Shown here in pieces: positions 9,610 to 19,696 of a stretch of 64,000 bases of DNA. Both the position numbers and the translations under genes were made by a program. The notes under the pieces were generated by a model. The model had not been told where the DNA came from, made no database searches, and saw only the letters and a list, made by a program, of their open reading frames with translations. Origin of the DNA: Pedobacter deserti (GTDB lineage: Bacteria > Bacteroidota > Bacteroidia > Sphingobacteriales > Sphingobacteriaceae); the NCBI RefSeq assembly GCF_024436415.1, contig NZ_JAFMZQ010000001.1:2976001-3040000 (forward strand), given 5' to 3'. Every line of letters starts with the position of its first letter. The stretch's first letter is position 1.

Positions 9610-10169
9610 TTGAGGTTTGGATTCGTCGGGAAATTACTGACGTGTGCGTATTTAGGTCCGAGGTTAATGATAACCTCGCGCCATAAGTCGTCTTCATCTG
9701 AGGAGAATACAGTGTCCGGGTAATACTGGTCGGACACGATCCAGGTGTTTTCTTCGATCTCATCCTGCAACTGTTGCTCTCCCCAGCCCGAGTAACCAAT
9801 GAAAAACTTCACTTCGTCTTCCGTGATGGCATTTGTTTCTATCAAAATCTTTAGGGTTTCGAAGTTGCCTCCCCAATATACCCCCTTGCCTATTTCTTCG
9901 CCATCGTTTATCTTATCATAACAACGGTGCAAAAAATGTATGGTATCTGTGGCAACCGGTCCGCCGATGTAAACAGGAAACTTCGCCTCGGGCATCTCGG
10001 GCAGAAGGTCGCTCAGCAAAAGTGCACTGGGGTGGTTAAGAACAAAGCCTAAAGCACCTTCTTCCTGATACTCGGCAAGCAATACGACAGACCGTTTAAA
10101 ATTTGGATCCAGTAGAAATGGTTCCGATATAAGTAGTTTTCCTGCTGAGGGTGCGATGCGGCTTAACAT
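9606..10169 (-). CDS. yqgE: YqgE/AlgH family protein
   Basis: A 187-residue member of the YqgE/AlgH family (once DUF179). The conserved start [22 protein letters not shown] and the LGFVLNHPS and YIGGPV motifs are present, as is the late [14 protein letters not shown] block. The family is widespread and structurally known, but its biochemical role is unresolved. It is convergent with purE and divergent from pdxH. Confidence 0.93.
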   Translation of the reverse strand: MLSRIAPSAGKLLISEPFLLDPNFKRSVVLLAEYQEEGALGFVLNHPSALLLSDLLPEMPEAKFPVYIGGPVATDTIHFLHRCYDKINDGEEIGKGVYWGGNFETLKILIETNAITEDEVKFFIGYSGWGEQQLQDEIEENTWIVSDQYYPDTVFSSDEDDLWREVIINLGPKYAHVSNFPTNPNLN

Positions 10170-10204
10170 TATGATTTAGATATAATTCAACAAAACTAAA
10201 ACTT

Positions 10205-10212
10205 TACTTTTG
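10205..10212 (+). promoter_or_regulatory. Bacteroidota -7 box for pdxH
   Basis: TACTTTTG matches TAnnTTTG and ends only 3 bases before the ATG at 10216. If it is used, the transcript would have almost no leader. This also argues against an upstream TTG start at 10210, which lies inside the box. Confidence 0.45.
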
Positions 10213-10215
10213 TAC

Positions 10216-10866
10216 ATGGAGCTTACTAAAGAAAACATACAAAACTTACGCCAAGATTACCGCTCGGCACAATTTTCGGAACAGGATGCCGCAACTGATC
10301 CGATCGATCAATTTAAAAAATGGTTCCAGGAAGCCGTTCAGGCGCAGCTATACGAACCTAATGTAATGACGCTGGCTACAGCCGATCGTTTTGGTCGCCC
10401 CTCTGCCAGGATAGTCTTGTTAAAGGGTTTTAACGAAGAAGGCTTTGTGTTTTTCACCAATTATGAAAGTAAAAAGGGGCAGGAGCTGTTGGAGAATCCG
10501 CAGGCAGCGCTGGTGTTCTTTTGGGCAGAACTGGAGCGCCAGGTGCGGATAGAGGGTGTGGTGACCAGAGTCTCCGGCGAGTTGTCGGACGAGTACTTCC
10601 ACTCGCGCCCTGCAGGGAGTCAGATCGGTGCCCTCGCTTCTCCGCAAAGCAAGGTTATTTCTGGTCGCACAGAACTGGAGCAGCGGGTTGCGGAACTTGG
10701 CGAGCAGTACAGGGACACGATGATTCCGCGGCCGGAACACTGGGGGGGATACCTTGTTGAGCCTACCCGAATAGAGTTTTGGCAGGGCCGGCCAAGCAGG
10801 CTGCACGACAGAATTGTGTATGAGCTTACCAACGGTTCGTGGATTATGAATAGATTAGCACCATGA
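10216..10866 (+). CDS. pdxH: Pyridoxamine 5'-phosphate oxidase
   Basis: A 216-residue FMN enzyme that oxidises pyridoxine or pyridoxamine 5'-phosphate to pyridoxal phosphate, the final step of vitamin B6 synthesis and salvage. Visible family segments are NVMTLATADRFGRPSARIVLLKGFNEEGFVFFTNYES (in pieces), the GSQIGALASPQS loop, and the C-terminal WGGYLVEPTRIEFWQGRPSR with the substrate-binding Arg. The ATG at 10216 is chosen over a TTG two codons earlier. The stop overlaps the next start by 4 bases (ATGA), indicating an operon with the dehydrogenase. Confidence 0.96.
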   Translation: MELTKENIQNLRQDYRSAQFSEQDAATDPIDQFKKWFQEAVQAQLYEPNVMTLATADRFGRPSARIVLLKGFNEEGFVFFTNYESKKGQELLENPQAALVFFWAELERQVRIEGVVTRVSGELSDEYFHSRPAGSQIGALASPQSKVISGRTELEQRVAELGEQYRDTMIPRPEHWGGYLVEPTRIEFWQGRPSRLHDRIVYELTNGSWIMNRLAP

Positions 10867-11753
10867 AAAACATCGCTGTTATTGGATCGGGAACTATGGG
10901 CAACGGCATCGCGCATACTTTTGCACAATTTGGTTTCAAGGTAAATTTGATTGATATTTCTGGGGATGCTTTGCAGAAAGCGCTTGCTACCATCGGCAAC
11001 AATCTGGACAGACAGGTTGCCAAGGGGCTAATTACCGCGGATGACAAAATAGGGACGCTTGCCAACATATCTGCATTAAGTGATTTGACTAAGGGTGTGG
11101 CAGAAGTTGACCTGGTAGTAGAAGCGGCAACCGAAAATATCGACTTGAAGCTGGAGCTTTTCAAGCAACTGGACAAAGCTGCGCGGCCGGAGGCTATATT
11201 GGCGACGAACACTTCATCTATATCGATCACTAAGATTGCTTCAGTGACGGAGCGTGCCCATCAGGTGATTGGCATGCATTTCATGAACCCGGTACCGGTA
11301 ATGAAACTGGTGGAAGTGATCAGGGGCTATGCTACGAGCGACAGTGTAACGCAAACCGTAATGGATCTTGCGCAGCGCCTGGAAAAGGTACCTGTGGAGG
11401 TGAACGACTATCCGGGTTTTGTGGCCAACAGGATCCTGATGCCTATGATCAATGAGGCTGTATATACCCTGTACGAGGGGGTAGCTGGTGTATCGGAAAT
11501 AGATACGGTCATGAAACTGGGTATGGCCCATCCTATGGGGCCGCTGCAACTGGCTGATTTCATCGGGCTGGACGTTTGCGTGGCTATTCTGCAGGTGCTT
11601 TATGATGGCTTTGGCAATCAGAAGTATGCGCCTTGCCCACTTTTGGTGAATATGGTAACTGCGGGCAAAAAAGGTGTGAAATCCGGCGAAGGGTTTTACG
11701 ACTATGCCGAGGGTACAAAATCTGCAAGGGTCTCGAAGAAGTTTCAAAGGTGA
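10863..11753 (+). CDS. 3-hydroxyacyl-CoA (3-hydroxybutyryl-CoA) dehydrogenase
   Basis: A 296-residue NAD(P)-dependent dehydrogenase that interconverts 3-hydroxyacyl-CoA and 3-oxoacyl-CoA. It has the N-terminal Rossmann loop GSGTMGNGIA, the catalytic-His segment GMHFMNPVPVMKLVE, and the C-terminal dimerisation domain with GMAHPMGPLQLADFIG. The size fits the monofunctional Hbd/FadB2 class, without an enoyl-CoA hydratase domain. It is translationally coupled to pdxH. No other beta-oxidation gene is adjacent, so the chain-length preference is unknown. Confidence 0.9.
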   Translation: MKNIAVIGSGTMGNGIAHTFAQFGFKVNLIDISGDALQKALATIGNNLDRQVAKGLITADDKIGTLANISALSDLTKGVAEVDLVVEAATENIDLKLELFKQLDKAARPEAILATNTSSISITKIASVTERAHQVIGMHFMNPVPVMKLVEVIRGYATSDSVTQTVMDLAQRLEKVPVEVNDYPGFVANRILMPMINEAVYTLYEGVAGVSEIDTVMKLGMAHPMGPLQLADFIGLDVCVAILQVLYDGFGNQKYAPCPLLVNMVTAGKKGVKSGEGFYDYAEGTKSARVSKKFQR

Positions 11754-11782
11754 TTTCCCTGCATAATCCTTAACTTTACGCT

Positions 11783-12805
11783 ATGAATGAAAACCTTGAT
11801 CCTTCTTATGAGCGACTGACACCACAGGAACGCGACATTGAAAGGGCTTTGCGTCCGCAGGCCTTTGAAGATTTTGCGGGACAGGAGAAAGTCATGGAGA
11901 ATCTGAAGATTTTTGTTCAGGCTGCGCGGCTTCGCGGAGAGCCGCTTGACCATGTGCTTTTACACGGTCCGCCCGGATTGGGAAAAACAACGCTTTCCAA
12001 CATCATTGCTAATGAAATGGGCGTGGGTATTAAGATAACGTCGGGACCTGTATTGGATAAGCCGGGCGACCTGGCTGGTTTGCTGACCAACCTGGAAACA
12101 GGTGATATCTTGTTTATAGACGAGATACACCGTCTGAGTCCGCTTGTCGAGGAATATCTGTACTCTGCCATGGAAGATTACAAGATTGATATCATGCTGG
12201 AAAGCGGACCGAACGCACGTTCGGTGCAGATAGGCCTTAATCCTTTCACGCTGGTTGGGGCTACGACACGGTCTGGTTTGCTGACCGCGCCACTCAGGGC
12301 CAGGTTTGGCATCAACTCACGTCTCTCCTATTACGACGCGAAATTATTGACGAACATTGTATTGCGCTCGGCCGACATACTTCGCACACCGATAACGGAA
12401 GAAGGTGCGTACGAAATCGCGAGGAGAAGCCGTGGAACCCCTCGTATTGCTAACGCTTTGTTAAGGCGAACCAGAGACTTTGCACAAATTAAGGGAACCG
12501 GGAAAATCGATACAGAAATTTCCCGTTATGCCTTGAATGCACTGAATGTGGACGAGCATGGCCTTGATGAAATGGACAACAAGATCCTCAGCACGATTAT
12601 CGAAAAGTTTAAAGGGGGTCCTGTAGGATTGAAGACCATAGCGACCGCTGTTGGCGACGATGAAGGCACCATTGAAGAGGTTTATGAGCCTTTCCTCATT
12701 CAGGAGGGCTTTCTGATGCGTACTTCGAGAGGAAGGGAAGCGACTGAAGCTGCTTACAGGCACCTTCAGAAGATACCGCCCGCGCAAACCGGCACCCTGT
12801 TTTAG
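11783..12805 (+). CDS. ruvB: Holliday junction branch migration helicase RuvB
   Basis: A 340-residue AAA+ motor that drives branch migration of Holliday junctions together with RuvA. The N-terminus [14 protein letters not shown], Walker A GPPGLGKT (residues 62-69), Walker B FIDEIHRL and the sensor segment GATTRSGLL are all canonical. The C-terminal winged helix holds [17 protein letters not shown], which contacts DNA. The length matches RuvB. A degenerate promoter box, TAACTTTA at 11771-11778, lies 4 bases before the ATG. ruvA is not in the window. Confidence 0.97.
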   Translation: MNENLDPSYERLTPQERDIERALRPQAFEDFAGQEKVMENLKIFVQAARLRGEPLDHVLLHGPPGLGKTTLSNIIANEMGVGIKITSGPVLDKPGDLAGLLTNLETGDILFIDEIHRLSPLVEEYLYSAMEDYKIDIMLESGPNARSVQIGLNPFTLVGATTRSGLLTAPLRARFGINSRLSYYDAKLLTNIVLRSADILRTPITEEGAYEIARRSRGTPRIANALLRRTRDFAQIKGTGKIDTEISRYALNALNVDEHGLDEMDNKILSTIIEKFKGGPVGLKTIATAVGDDEGTIEEVYEPFLIQEGFLMRTSRGREATEAAYRHLQKIPPAQTGTLF

Positions 12806-12828
12806 GGCGCCTAATTTAGCGTCTGACC

Positions 12829-13050
12829 TTAGTTAGGGTCTACTTTAAAGAACATCCAGTAAAGCGCAAAGAGGATGATAAGCACAATCGGGATGATCCA
12901 CTTTAAGGCCGGACCAGCTCCCCCGCTGTTGGATTCCTTTACCGCCTGCGGTGACGGACCGGGATCTGCCTCGTGTTTTGCATAGTCGTGCTCAATTGGT
13001 TTATGCGGCTTATTTGGGTCTTCTATGTGTTTTGATTCAAAGTTTTCCAT
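12829..13050 (-). CDS. Small single-helix membrane protein, unknown function
   Basis: A 73-residue ORF with a hydrophilic, His/Pro/Lys-rich first half (HIEDPNKPHKPIEHDY) and a C-terminal transmembrane helix, WIIPIVLIILFALYWMFF. It is probably anchored in the inner membrane with the charged part cytoplasmic. It sits alone between ruvB (convergent) and queG (divergent). The clean start and reading frame suggest a real gene, but no family was recognised. Confidence 0.6.
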   Translation of the reverse strand: MENFESKHIEDPNKPHKPIEHDYAKHEADPGPSPQAVKESNSGGAGPALKWIIPIVLIILFALYWMFFKVDPN

Positions 13051-13116
13051 GGCGTTCTATTTATTGTTAACTAATAAACACGCTGTTGTTTTAAAATGTT
13101 TTTGCCTGCAAAGGTC

Positions 13117-13124
13117 TATCTTTG
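13117..13124 (+). promoter_or_regulatory. Bacteroidota -7 box for queG
   Basis: TATCTTTG matches TAnnTTTG and ends 5 bases before the queG ATG at 13130, another case implying a near-leaderless transcript. Confidence 0.45.
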
Positions 13125-13129
13125 TATGA

Positions 13130-14071
13130 ATGGAGGCCGGAAGGGAAAAATATAGCACATTGATTAAAGAAGAGGCAGCAAGGCTGGGCTTCACGCAGTG
13201 CGGTATCGCCAGGGCCGAATTTCTGGAAGAGGAAGCGCCGAGACTGGAAAAATGGCTTACTGAAGGCAAACAGGGCAAAATGGCCTATATGGAAAATTAC
13301 TTCGATAAACGCCTTGATCCGCGACTTCTGGTAGATGACGCTAAATCGGTAATTTCCCTGACGCTTAATTATTTTCCGGAGACAACTCAGACCGATCCGG
13401 GAGCCCCGAAAATCTCTAAGTATGCCTACGGCGCTGACTATCATCACGTGATCAAAGATAAATTGAAGCAATTGCTGGAGTTTATACGTGCGGAGATTGG
13501 CGAGGTAGGCGGACGCGCCTTTGTAGATTCAGCACCGGTGCTTGACCGGGCCTGGGCTAAACGAGCAGGCGTCGGTTGGGTAGGAAAAAGCACCAATCTG
13601 ATCAGTAAGAAAAACGGCTCATTTTTTTTTCTTGCTGAACTGATTGTAGACCTTCCGCTTAGTTACGATAACGCGTTCGATACGGATCATTGTGGCACCT
13701 GCACCCGTTGTATAGACGCTTGCCCGACGGAAGCGATCATTTTGCCCTATGTGGTGGATGCAAAAAAATGTATTTCTTACCTCACCATAGAACTGAAAGA
13801 TGAAATACCGAATGAATTTCAGCATAAGATGGACGATTGGATGTTTGGATGTGATGTGTGCCAGGATGTCTGCCCCTGGAACAGGTTCTCCGTTCCCCAT
13901 CAGGAACCCATGTTTAAGGCCAACGAAAATTTACTTAACATGAGCAGAAAGGAATGGACAGAGATTACCGAAGAGGTTTTTCAAAGCATATTCAAGAACT
14001 CAGCGGTTAAACGCACCAAGTTTAAGGGCCTTACCAGAAACATTAATTTTCTTAATAGTCCAGGCGCCTGA
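13130..14071 (+). CDS. queG: Epoxyqueuosine reductase
   Basis: A 313-residue cobalamin- and iron-sulfur-dependent enzyme that reduces epoxyqueuosine to queuosine at the wobble base of tRNAs. The two ferredoxin-like clusters are clear: [16 protein letters not shown] and [12 protein letters not shown]. Upstream, [22 protein letters not shown] is the family block around the catalytic Asp. The longer QueG variants carry a C-terminal HEAT-repeat tail, which is absent here, as is common in this phylum. It is convergent with the exonuclease at 14072, with the stops abutting. Confidence 0.95.
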   Translation: MEAGREKYSTLIKEEAARLGFTQCGIARAEFLEEEAPRLEKWLTEGKQGKMAYMENYFDKRLDPRLLVDDAKSVISLTLNYFPETTQTDPGAPKISKYAYGADYHHVIKDKLKQLLEFIRAEIGEVGGRAFVDSAPVLDRAWAKRAGVGWVGKSTNLISKKNGSFFFLAELIVDLPLSYDNAFDTDHCGTCTRCIDACPTEAIILPYVVDAKKCISYLTIELKDEIPNEFQHKMDDWMFGCDVCQDVCPWNRFSVPHQEPMFKANENLLNMSRKEWTEITEEVFQSIFKNSAVKRTKFKGLTRNINFLNSPGA

Positions 14072-15025
14072 TTATTTTCCGAACTTCATTTTAAGTTGTT
14101 CAAGCATATCGCTTGTCACTTCCGCAGCTGGCTTCTCTTTCCTTGGTGTAGGATAAGCATTTCCAGGTCTGGCGTTGGGCTGCTGTGCTTTTTGAGGAGC
14201 CTGCGTCTTGTTTTGAGCCTTCTTTTGGTTCCAGCGCTGCCAGATTTCCGTCAGCTTCTTCTTGGTGTATAAAGGAAAATCGCCCTGCTGCATCCAGGCG
14301 TAATAACTTGGTTCAATGTCAAAGACCTGCTCTACGGTCTTGCCTTTATGCTTCCCGAAATTAAAGATCTCTTGATCTTTATCGTTAAACACCATCCGAC
14401 CAGCGAAGTCTACGCACTTGTTCATATTGGTGAACTGATGAAGGGCATCAACATCGTTTTTAACAGGTTTGGAAATATTGCCTTGCTTGTCTTCAAAATC
14501 AGCGTCCTGATACTTTTCTATCTGCGCCAGAAGCACCTGATAGGTGGCTATAATATCTGCTTCAGCAGAGTGGGCGTTAACAATGTCTTTATTGCAGTAA
14601 AACTTATAGGCCGCACGAAGGGTGCGCTGTTCCATTTGATGGAATATATTTTGCACGTCAACAAACTTTCTGTCAGACATATCGAAATCGACGCCAGCCC
14701 TCATAAATTCCTCTAAAAGCACAGGAATATCGAATTTATTGGAGTTGTACCCCGCAAGATCAGCGTCGCCTATAAAATCAGCGATTTCGTGGGCGGCCTG
14801 TTTAAAGGTGGGCGCCTCGGCAACATCCTGGTCGTAAATGCCATGGATGAGCGAAGACTGCAAAGGAATCGGCATCTCCGGATTGATCCGCATGGTCTTG
14901 ATGATTTCTGTTCCATCCGGCAAGGCTTTTAGGATAGCGATCTCTACAATTCGGTCGGAACCAACATTTACGCCGGTAGTTTCAAGATCAAAGAAAGCAA
15001 GCGGACGGATTAGATTTAGTTTCAT
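14072..15025 (-). CDS. DnaQ-like 3'-5' exonuclease
   Basis: A 317-residue DEDDh exonuclease. ExoI is FFDLETTGVNVGSDRIVEIAIL in pieces, with Asp and Glu; ExoII carries the Asp in GYNSNKFDIPVL; ExoIII is HSAEADIIATYQVL with the catalytic His and Asp. The C-terminal part has a second small domain (FNFGKHKGKTVEQVFDIEPSYYAWMQQGDFP) typical of these proteins, then a basic Gln/Lys/Pro-rich tail. It may act in DNA repair or RNA trimming. It is separate from DNA polymerase III epsilon, which lacks the tail. Confidence 0.85.
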   Translation of the reverse strand: MKLNLIRPLAFFDLETTGVNVGSDRIVEIAILKALPDGTEIIKTMRINPEMPIPLQSSLIHGIYDQDVAEAPTFKQAAHEIADFIGDADLAGYNSNKFDIPVLLEEFMRAGVDFDMSDRKFVDVQNIFHQMEQRTLRAAYKFYCNKDIVNAHSAEADIIATYQVLLAQIEKYQDADFEDKQGNISKPVKNDVDALHQFTNMNKCVDFAGRMVFNDKDQEIFNFGKHKGKTVEQVFDIEPSYYAWMQQGDFPLYTKKKLTEIWQRWNQKKAQNKTQAPQKAQQPNARPGNAYPTPRKEKPAAEVTSDMLEQLKMKFGK

Positions 15026-15119
15026 GAATAAAGTTTGTCAAACCAAAATTCGTAAAAAACATCCGTTAATTTTAATTTATTTCATATTCAGAAAAACAAA
15101 CCTGCAGACGTTCCGTCGT

Positions 15120-15653
15120 TTATTTTAAAAGCTGCCCTTTTAAAGACCCGGCTTTAACCAGCGCTTTCTGGTATTGGGGGAGATTCAGGTCGTCGACAAT
15201 TACACCTCGCGTAGTAGATGCATGCACAAAATAGTGGTCATTTAAGTAAACCCCGACATGATCGACTGCCGACCCTCCAAAGGAAAAGAAAATAAGATCC
15301 CCTTCCTTGAGCTGCCCTAAACGTTTCTCTTCAATTACATCCGCCTGATCACGCGACCTGCGCGGAAGTGAGCGACCATAGATGTTCTTCTGCAGCAACA
15401 GAGCGAAGCCCGAACAATCTATTCCACTTTTGTCCAATCCTCCCAGCTGATACCTCACGCCTGTCCAATCGGTTATAAAGCGGTAAAGCTCCTTACTTTC
15501 AAGGTTAGCCATCGCATCGGCGATTTTTGGTGCGTTCACGTGGGGAGCTTTAGCAACATGTCGCCTTGAGCTACAGGAAGCAAGCACAACCAGCATGAAT
15601 GCAAATAAGAATAAACGGTATAAGGTTGCTGTACTAGGTATTGTTTTCCTCAT
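15120..15653 (-). CDS. NlpC/P60 (C40) cell-wall peptidase lipoprotein
   Basis: The start at 15653 (MRKTIPSTATLYRLFLF) gives a 177-residue lipoprotein with signal peptidase II box LASC. An upstream in-frame ATG at 15710 would overlap mutS and add a non-signal extension. The NlpC/P60 domain has the catalytic Cys in GIDCSGFALLLQ, the His in DHVGVYLNDHYFVHAS, and the usual LPRRSRDQ substrate segment. Such enzymes cleave D-Glu-diaminopimelate bonds in peptidoglycan peptides. It follows mutS by 7 bases on the same strand. Confidence 0.9.
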   Translation of the reverse strand: MRKTIPSTATLYRLFLFAFMLVVLASCSSRRHVAKAPHVNAPKIADAMANLESKELYRFITDWTGVRYQLGGLDKSGIDCSGFALLLQKNIYGRSLPRRSRDQADVIEEKRLGQLKEGDLIFFSFGGSAVDHVGVYLNDHYFVHASTTRGVIVDDLNLPQYQKALVKAGSLKGQLLK

Positions 15654-15660
15654 CTGTTCA

Positions 15661-18270
15661 TTACTGTTTAACAAGTCGTTGAATTTCATCCAGTTTAAGC
15701 AAAGCCTCAACCGGGGTCAGGATGTTTACATCCAGATTGTTCAGCGTATCCCTGATCTTTACAAGAACCGGATCATCAACCGCAAACATCTGCAACTGGT
15801 AGGCCTGGTTCTGAACCTTTTTGATGCTGTCTTTAATACTCTGACCCTCCGTTCTGTCGATCTCCAGTTTCTTCAATATCTCATTGGCCCTGTTAATCAG
15901 TCGCGGCGGCATGCCGGCCATTTTGGCTACGTGGATACCGAAGCTGTGTTCGCTGCCACCTGGAACAAGCTTACGGAGAAAAATGATTTTGTTCGACACT
16001 TCTTTAATGGAAACGTTGAAGTTCCGGACCCGGCTCATGGTATTTGCCAGTTCATTAAGTTCGTGATAGTGCGTGGCAAACAAAGTTTTTGGTTTGGCCG
16101 AAGGATGTGTATGCAAGAACTCTGCGATAGCCCAGGCTATAGATATACCATCGTAGGTACTCGTTCCCCTTCCAATTTCGTCGAGCAGGATCAAACTGTT
16201 GTCCGATATATTGTTCAGGATACTTGCCGTTTCGTTCATCTCAACCATGAACGTACTTTCGCCGGAGGATAGGTTGTCGGAAGCACCGACGCGGGTAAAT
16301 ATCTTGTCTATTAAGCCTATTGAAGCCGATTTGGCCGGTACGAAACAACCCATTTGTGCCATAAGCACAATAAGGGCGGTCTGCCTTAATATGGCCGACT
16401 TACCCGACATGTTTGGCCCGGTGATAATAATAATCTGCTGTGTATCATTATCCAGGAACACATCGTTCGTGATATATTCTTCCCCAATAGGAAGTCTCTT
16501 CTCGATAACCGGGTGCCTTCCGCCTTTTATATCAAGTACTTTTCCCTTATGAACTTCCGGTTTTACATAGTGATTCATACCGGCAAGACGTGCAAAGCAT
16601 AATAACACATCCAGACGCGCAACAAGGTGGGCATTCAGTTGAATCTGCCTGATGTAGCCGGCAACCGCCTGAACAAGTTCGCCGTACAAACGCAGTTCAA
16701 TCTGCTGTATTTTTTCTTCGGCGCCTAGGATCTGCTCCTCATACTCCTTCAATTCGGGTGTTATATAACGCTCAGCACTAACTAAAGTCTGCTTTCTGAT
16801 CCAGTCGGCAGGAACTTTATCTTTATGTGTATGCGTTACCTCCAGATAATAGCCAAATACATTATTGAAGGCCACTTTTAACGAAGGTATCCCTGTGGCA
16901 GCGGCTTCCCGTTTCTGTATTTCCACGAGATAGTCTTTTCCGCCGAAAGCAATTTTTCGCAGCCGGTCCAAATCTTCATCTACGCCATCGGCGATCACAC
17001 TGCCCTTGTTGACCACAGCCGGGGGATCCTGACTTAGTTCTTTCTCTAAGCGGTCCCTCACGCTCAAACAAGGATCGAGCTGACCTGCGATATTGGTCAA
17101 AAATGAGTTATTCGCTCTTCCGGCGATTTCTTTGATAGCTTCTATATGATATAAGGCCTTTTTAAGCTGGCAAAGCTCGCGTGGACCAACGCGAAGCAGC
17201 CCTACCTTCGAAATAAGCCGTTCAAGGTCGCCTATTACTTTCACGTGCTCCATAAATTCCTCACGAACTTCTTCATGATTCACCAGGAAGTTGACGACCT
17301 CCAGGCGCTCCTCTATGGGCTTTAAATCCTTGAGCGGCATGATAATCCACTTATGAAGCAGCCTTGCGCCCATGGGTGTGGCCGTATGATCGAGAGTTTC
17401 AAAAAGCGTGACTGCCTGATCGTTTGCTGAGGAAACCAGCTCAAGATTTCCTATGGTAAAGCGGTCGAGCCAAACATATTTATCTTGCTCGAGCCTGGAA
17501 ATGGAGGTAATGTGTTTGAGGTTGCGGTGCTCGGTTTCGTTAAGATAATGCAGGACAACCCCTGCAGCCACGACGCCCGAGTAAAGTTTTTCTATACCGA
17601 AGCCCTTTAAGGAAGTCACCTCGAAATGTCTGGTCAGCGTTTCATGAGCGTAGTCGGCTGTGAATGCCCAATCATCCAAATGATAAGTATAAAACCTGTC
17701 GCCAAAACATTCAAAAAAATCCTTTTTCCTCGATTTCTGATAAACAACCTCGTTTGGCTTTAATCCTTGCAGAAGTTTATCAATGTATTCAGCGTCGCCC
17801 TGGGCTACCATAAACTCACCAGTAGAGATGTCGGCAAATGCAACGCCTACAGCATTTTTATCGAAATAGACCGCAGCCAGATAATTGTTCGACTTTTGGT
17901 TAACGATGTTGTCGCTATAAGCCACCCCGGGGGTTACAAGTTCGGTAACGCCTCGCTTCACAATGGTTTTTGTGGCTTTTGGATCTTCCAGCTGATCACA
18001 AATTGCCACTCTTTGGCCGGCCCTCACCAGTTTGGACAGGTAATTGTCGAGAGAATGATGCGGAAATCCGGCTAATTCCAGTGCGCCATTCGGACCTGTA
18101 CCACGCCGCGTGAGCACAATGCCCAGTATCTGGGACGTCTTTACGGCATCCTCGCCGAAGGTCTCATAAAAGTCGCCTACTCTAAACAGCAACAGCGCAC
18201 CAGGGTACTTTGCCTTAATGACATTGTACTGCTGCATGAGCGGGGTTTCTTTAAGTTTTGTGTTAGCCAA
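15661..18270 (-). CDS. mutS: DNA mismatch repair protein MutS
   Basis: An 869-residue mismatch-recognition ATPase of full canonical length. The N-terminal mismatch-binding domain shows the Phe-x-Glu wedge in [13 protein letters not shown]. The core and clamp domains follow, then the ABC-type ATPase with [15 protein letters not shown] (Walker A) and [14 protein letters not shown] (Walker B/signature). The C-terminal helix-turn-helix dimer region is present. It initiates mismatch repair with MutL (not in the window). The coupled downstream gene is a peptidase with no obvious link. Confidence 0.97.
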   Translation of the reverse strand: MANTKLKETPLMQQYNVIKAKYPGALLLFRVGDFYETFGEDAVKTSQILGIVLTRRGTGPNGALELAGFPHHSLDNYLSKLVRAGQRVAICDQLEDPKATKTIVKRGVTELVTPGVAYSDNIVNQKSNNYLAAVYFDKNAVGVAFADISTGEFMVAQGDAEYIDKLLQGLKPNEVVYQKSRKKDFFECFGDRFYTYHLDDWAFTADYAHETLTRHFEVTSLKGFGIEKLYSGVVAAGVVLHYLNETEHRNLKHITSISRLEQDKYVWLDRFTIGNLELVSSANDQAVTLFETLDHTATPMGARLLHKWIIMPLKDLKPIEERLEVVNFLVNHEEVREEFMEHVKVIGDLERLISKVGLLRVGPRELCQLKKALYHIEAIKEIAGRANNSFLTNIAGQLDPCLSVRDRLEKELSQDPPAVVNKGSVIADGVDEDLDRLRKIAFGGKDYLVEIQKREAAATGIPSLKVAFNNVFGYYLEVTHTHKDKVPADWIRKQTLVSAERYITPELKEYEEQILGAEEKIQQIELRLYGELVQAVAGYIRQIQLNAHLVARLDVLLCFARLAGMNHYVKPEVHKGKVLDIKGGRHPVIEKRLPIGEEYITNDVFLDNDTQQIIIITGPNMSGKSAILRQTALIVLMAQMGCFVPAKSASIGLIDKIFTRVGASDNLSSGESTFMVEMNETASILNNISDNSLILLDEIGRGTSTYDGISIAWAIAEFLHTHPSAKPKTLFATHYHELNELANTMSRVRNFNVSIKEVSNKIIFLRKLVPGGSEHSFGIHVAKMAGMPPRLINRANEILKKLEIDRTEGQSIKDSIKKVQNQAYQLQMFAVDDPVLVKIRDTLNNLDVNILTPVEALLKLDEIQRLVKQ

Positions 18271-18356
18271 GTGGATTTCCTAGGTTCAAAATATCAAAGA
18301 TACTATTTGAATGACTGACAAAATGATTTGTTGAAAAGTTAAAAAATGTGAACAGG

Positions 18357-19079
18357 CTATAACCGGGCGATATAACTCAGGAAAAGTGTTATGGCCTCGC
18401 GCTTCTTATCGGTAAGCGGAAAATCCAGTTTGTTGGTAAGGTAATCCTTTAAATCGATCCCCGGAGTTTCGGGAAGTCCGGCAATTACCTGATCGACATT
18501 TTTCACACCGAAGCCTAAAGCTTCATTAAACTCTGCCAGAAAACCGGGTTCAATCTGCCTATTGGCCACCCATGCGGCATAAACAAAAGGCAAACCGGTG
18601 AAGGTCATCCAGGCCTCACCCATATCATAAACATAGGGGTAGGCCGATTTACTGTTGAATGTCCGGTCTCCGATCAATACTATAGCATCGGTATTTTCAT
18701 CTCCGGCCAGAAACCGAACATCTTTTTTCCAGTAGAATTTCAAAAGGACTTTAGCCAGGTTATTTGAGGTCCTTGACTGCGGATCAAGTTTAACGGTCTG
18801 AATATTTTTAACGGGGACCTGACTGAAAATAAAAACGGAGTTAACGGCTCCGACGGATCCTATACAGTAATCGGAGACGATCTGTCCGTTCGGTACTTCA
18901 GGTAGAACGGCTATAGGCACCAAACCGATATCGACCTGATCATGTATAAGCTTGCTGGCGCAATCTGCCGGGATATCAAGGCTTAAATCAATTTTATCTG
19001 CAATAGGAGAGCGACTGATACCATACACAAAGGGTTTGGAGTTCGTGTAGGAAACTGCTGAAATTCGAATCTTATTCAA
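18357..19079 (-). CDS. mqnA: Chorismate dehydratase (menaquinone, futalosine pathway)
   Basis: A 240-residue MqnA that converts chorismate to 3-[(1-carboxyvinyl)oxy]benzoate, the entry to the futalosine route to menaquinone. The N-terminal ISAVSYTNSKPFVYGI and the later YDMGEAWMTFTGLPFVYAAWV segments are family hallmarks of its periplasmic-binding-protein fold. It is the last gene of a tight minus-strand operon (mqnE, phosphatase, mqnA), with 5 bases to the gene before it. The pathway partner MqnE two genes upstream supports the assignment. Confidence 0.93.
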   Translation of the reverse strand: MNKIRISAVSYTNSKPFVYGISRSPIADKIDLSLDIPADCASKLIHDQVDIGLVPIAVLPEVPNGQIVSDYCIGSVGAVNSVFIFSQVPVKNIQTVKLDPQSRTSNNLAKVLLKFYWKKDVRFLAGDENTDAIVLIGDRTFNSKSAYPYVYDMGEAWMTFTGLPFVYAAWVANRQIEPGFLAEFNEALGFGVKNVDQVIAGLPETPGIDLKDYLTNKLDFPLTDKKREAITLFLSYIARL

Positions 19080-19084
19080 AAGTT

Positions 19085-19696
19085 TTATATTAAATGATCT
19101 GTGTTGTTGAAATCAACAATGCTGAACTTACCATCACTAAAAAGCACGCGGTAAAGTGTGGTATTTAAATGCGGAAAGTCGCCCATCTCGGATAGTGGCT
19201 TACCCACCAAATGGCATAGCAATAATCGCATGGCCCGCCCGTGCATGCAGACCAGGACAAGCTTCTCCTCCTCGTGGCTCATAAGTTCGTCCAGGGCCTC
19301 TTTAATGCGCTTAAGCACATCATTGGGACTTTCGCCGCCCGGGAAAGAAGCGTGGTAATCGCCCCCCTCCCATTTCTCCATTATACCGCGAAAGGCAGCA
19401 ATTGCATTTTCGTCGTTTGGCTGACCTTCCCATTCGCCCCAGGCCAGTTCGTCGAAGCCTTGGTGCTGTTCCCAGGGAATGCCTGCTGCTATAAAATTCT
19501 GGACGGTTTGGTGCGTTCGTTTTAATGTAGAGGTATAAATTTTATCGAAGGGAACCTGACTGTACTTTTTATAGAAGGCCTCTGCCTGCCCGCGTCCCGT
19601 CTCATTCAAGTCGCTGTTTATGCCCCTGCCCTGAACAATACCTAACCGGTTCAAATCTGTTTCACCATGCCTTATGATGTATATTTCTTTCTCCAT
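19085..19696 (-). CDS. Histidine phosphatase family protein (phosphoglycerate mutase-like)
   Basis: A 203-residue histidine phosphatase. The catalytic RHGE motif is in IYIIRHGETDLN, followed by GRGINSDLNETGRGQA, and the second catalytic His lies in VCMHGRAMRLLLCHL. Length and motifs fit the phosphoglycerate-mutase-like branch, which includes sugar-phosphate and nucleotide phosphatases. Its start overlaps the mqnE stop (TGATG) and its stop lies 5 bases before mqnA. It is therefore embedded in the menaquinone operon, although no histidine phosphatase step is part of the described futalosine pathway. Confidence 0.85.
   Translation of the reverse strand: MEKEIYIIRHGETDLNRLGIVQGRGINSDLNETGRGQAEAFYKKYSQVPFDKIYTSTLKRTHQTVQNFIAAGIPWEQHQGFDELAWGEWEGQPNDENAIAAFRGIMEKWEGGDYHASFPGGESPNDVLKRIKEALDELMSHEEEKLVLVCMHGRAMRLLLCHLVGKPLSEMGDFPHLNTTLYRVLFSDGKFSIVDFNNTDHLI

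Noticed and set aside
15654..15710. Longer start for the NlpC/P60 gene
   Set aside because: It would overlap mutS and place a non-signal extension before an otherwise perfect lipoprotein signal peptide.
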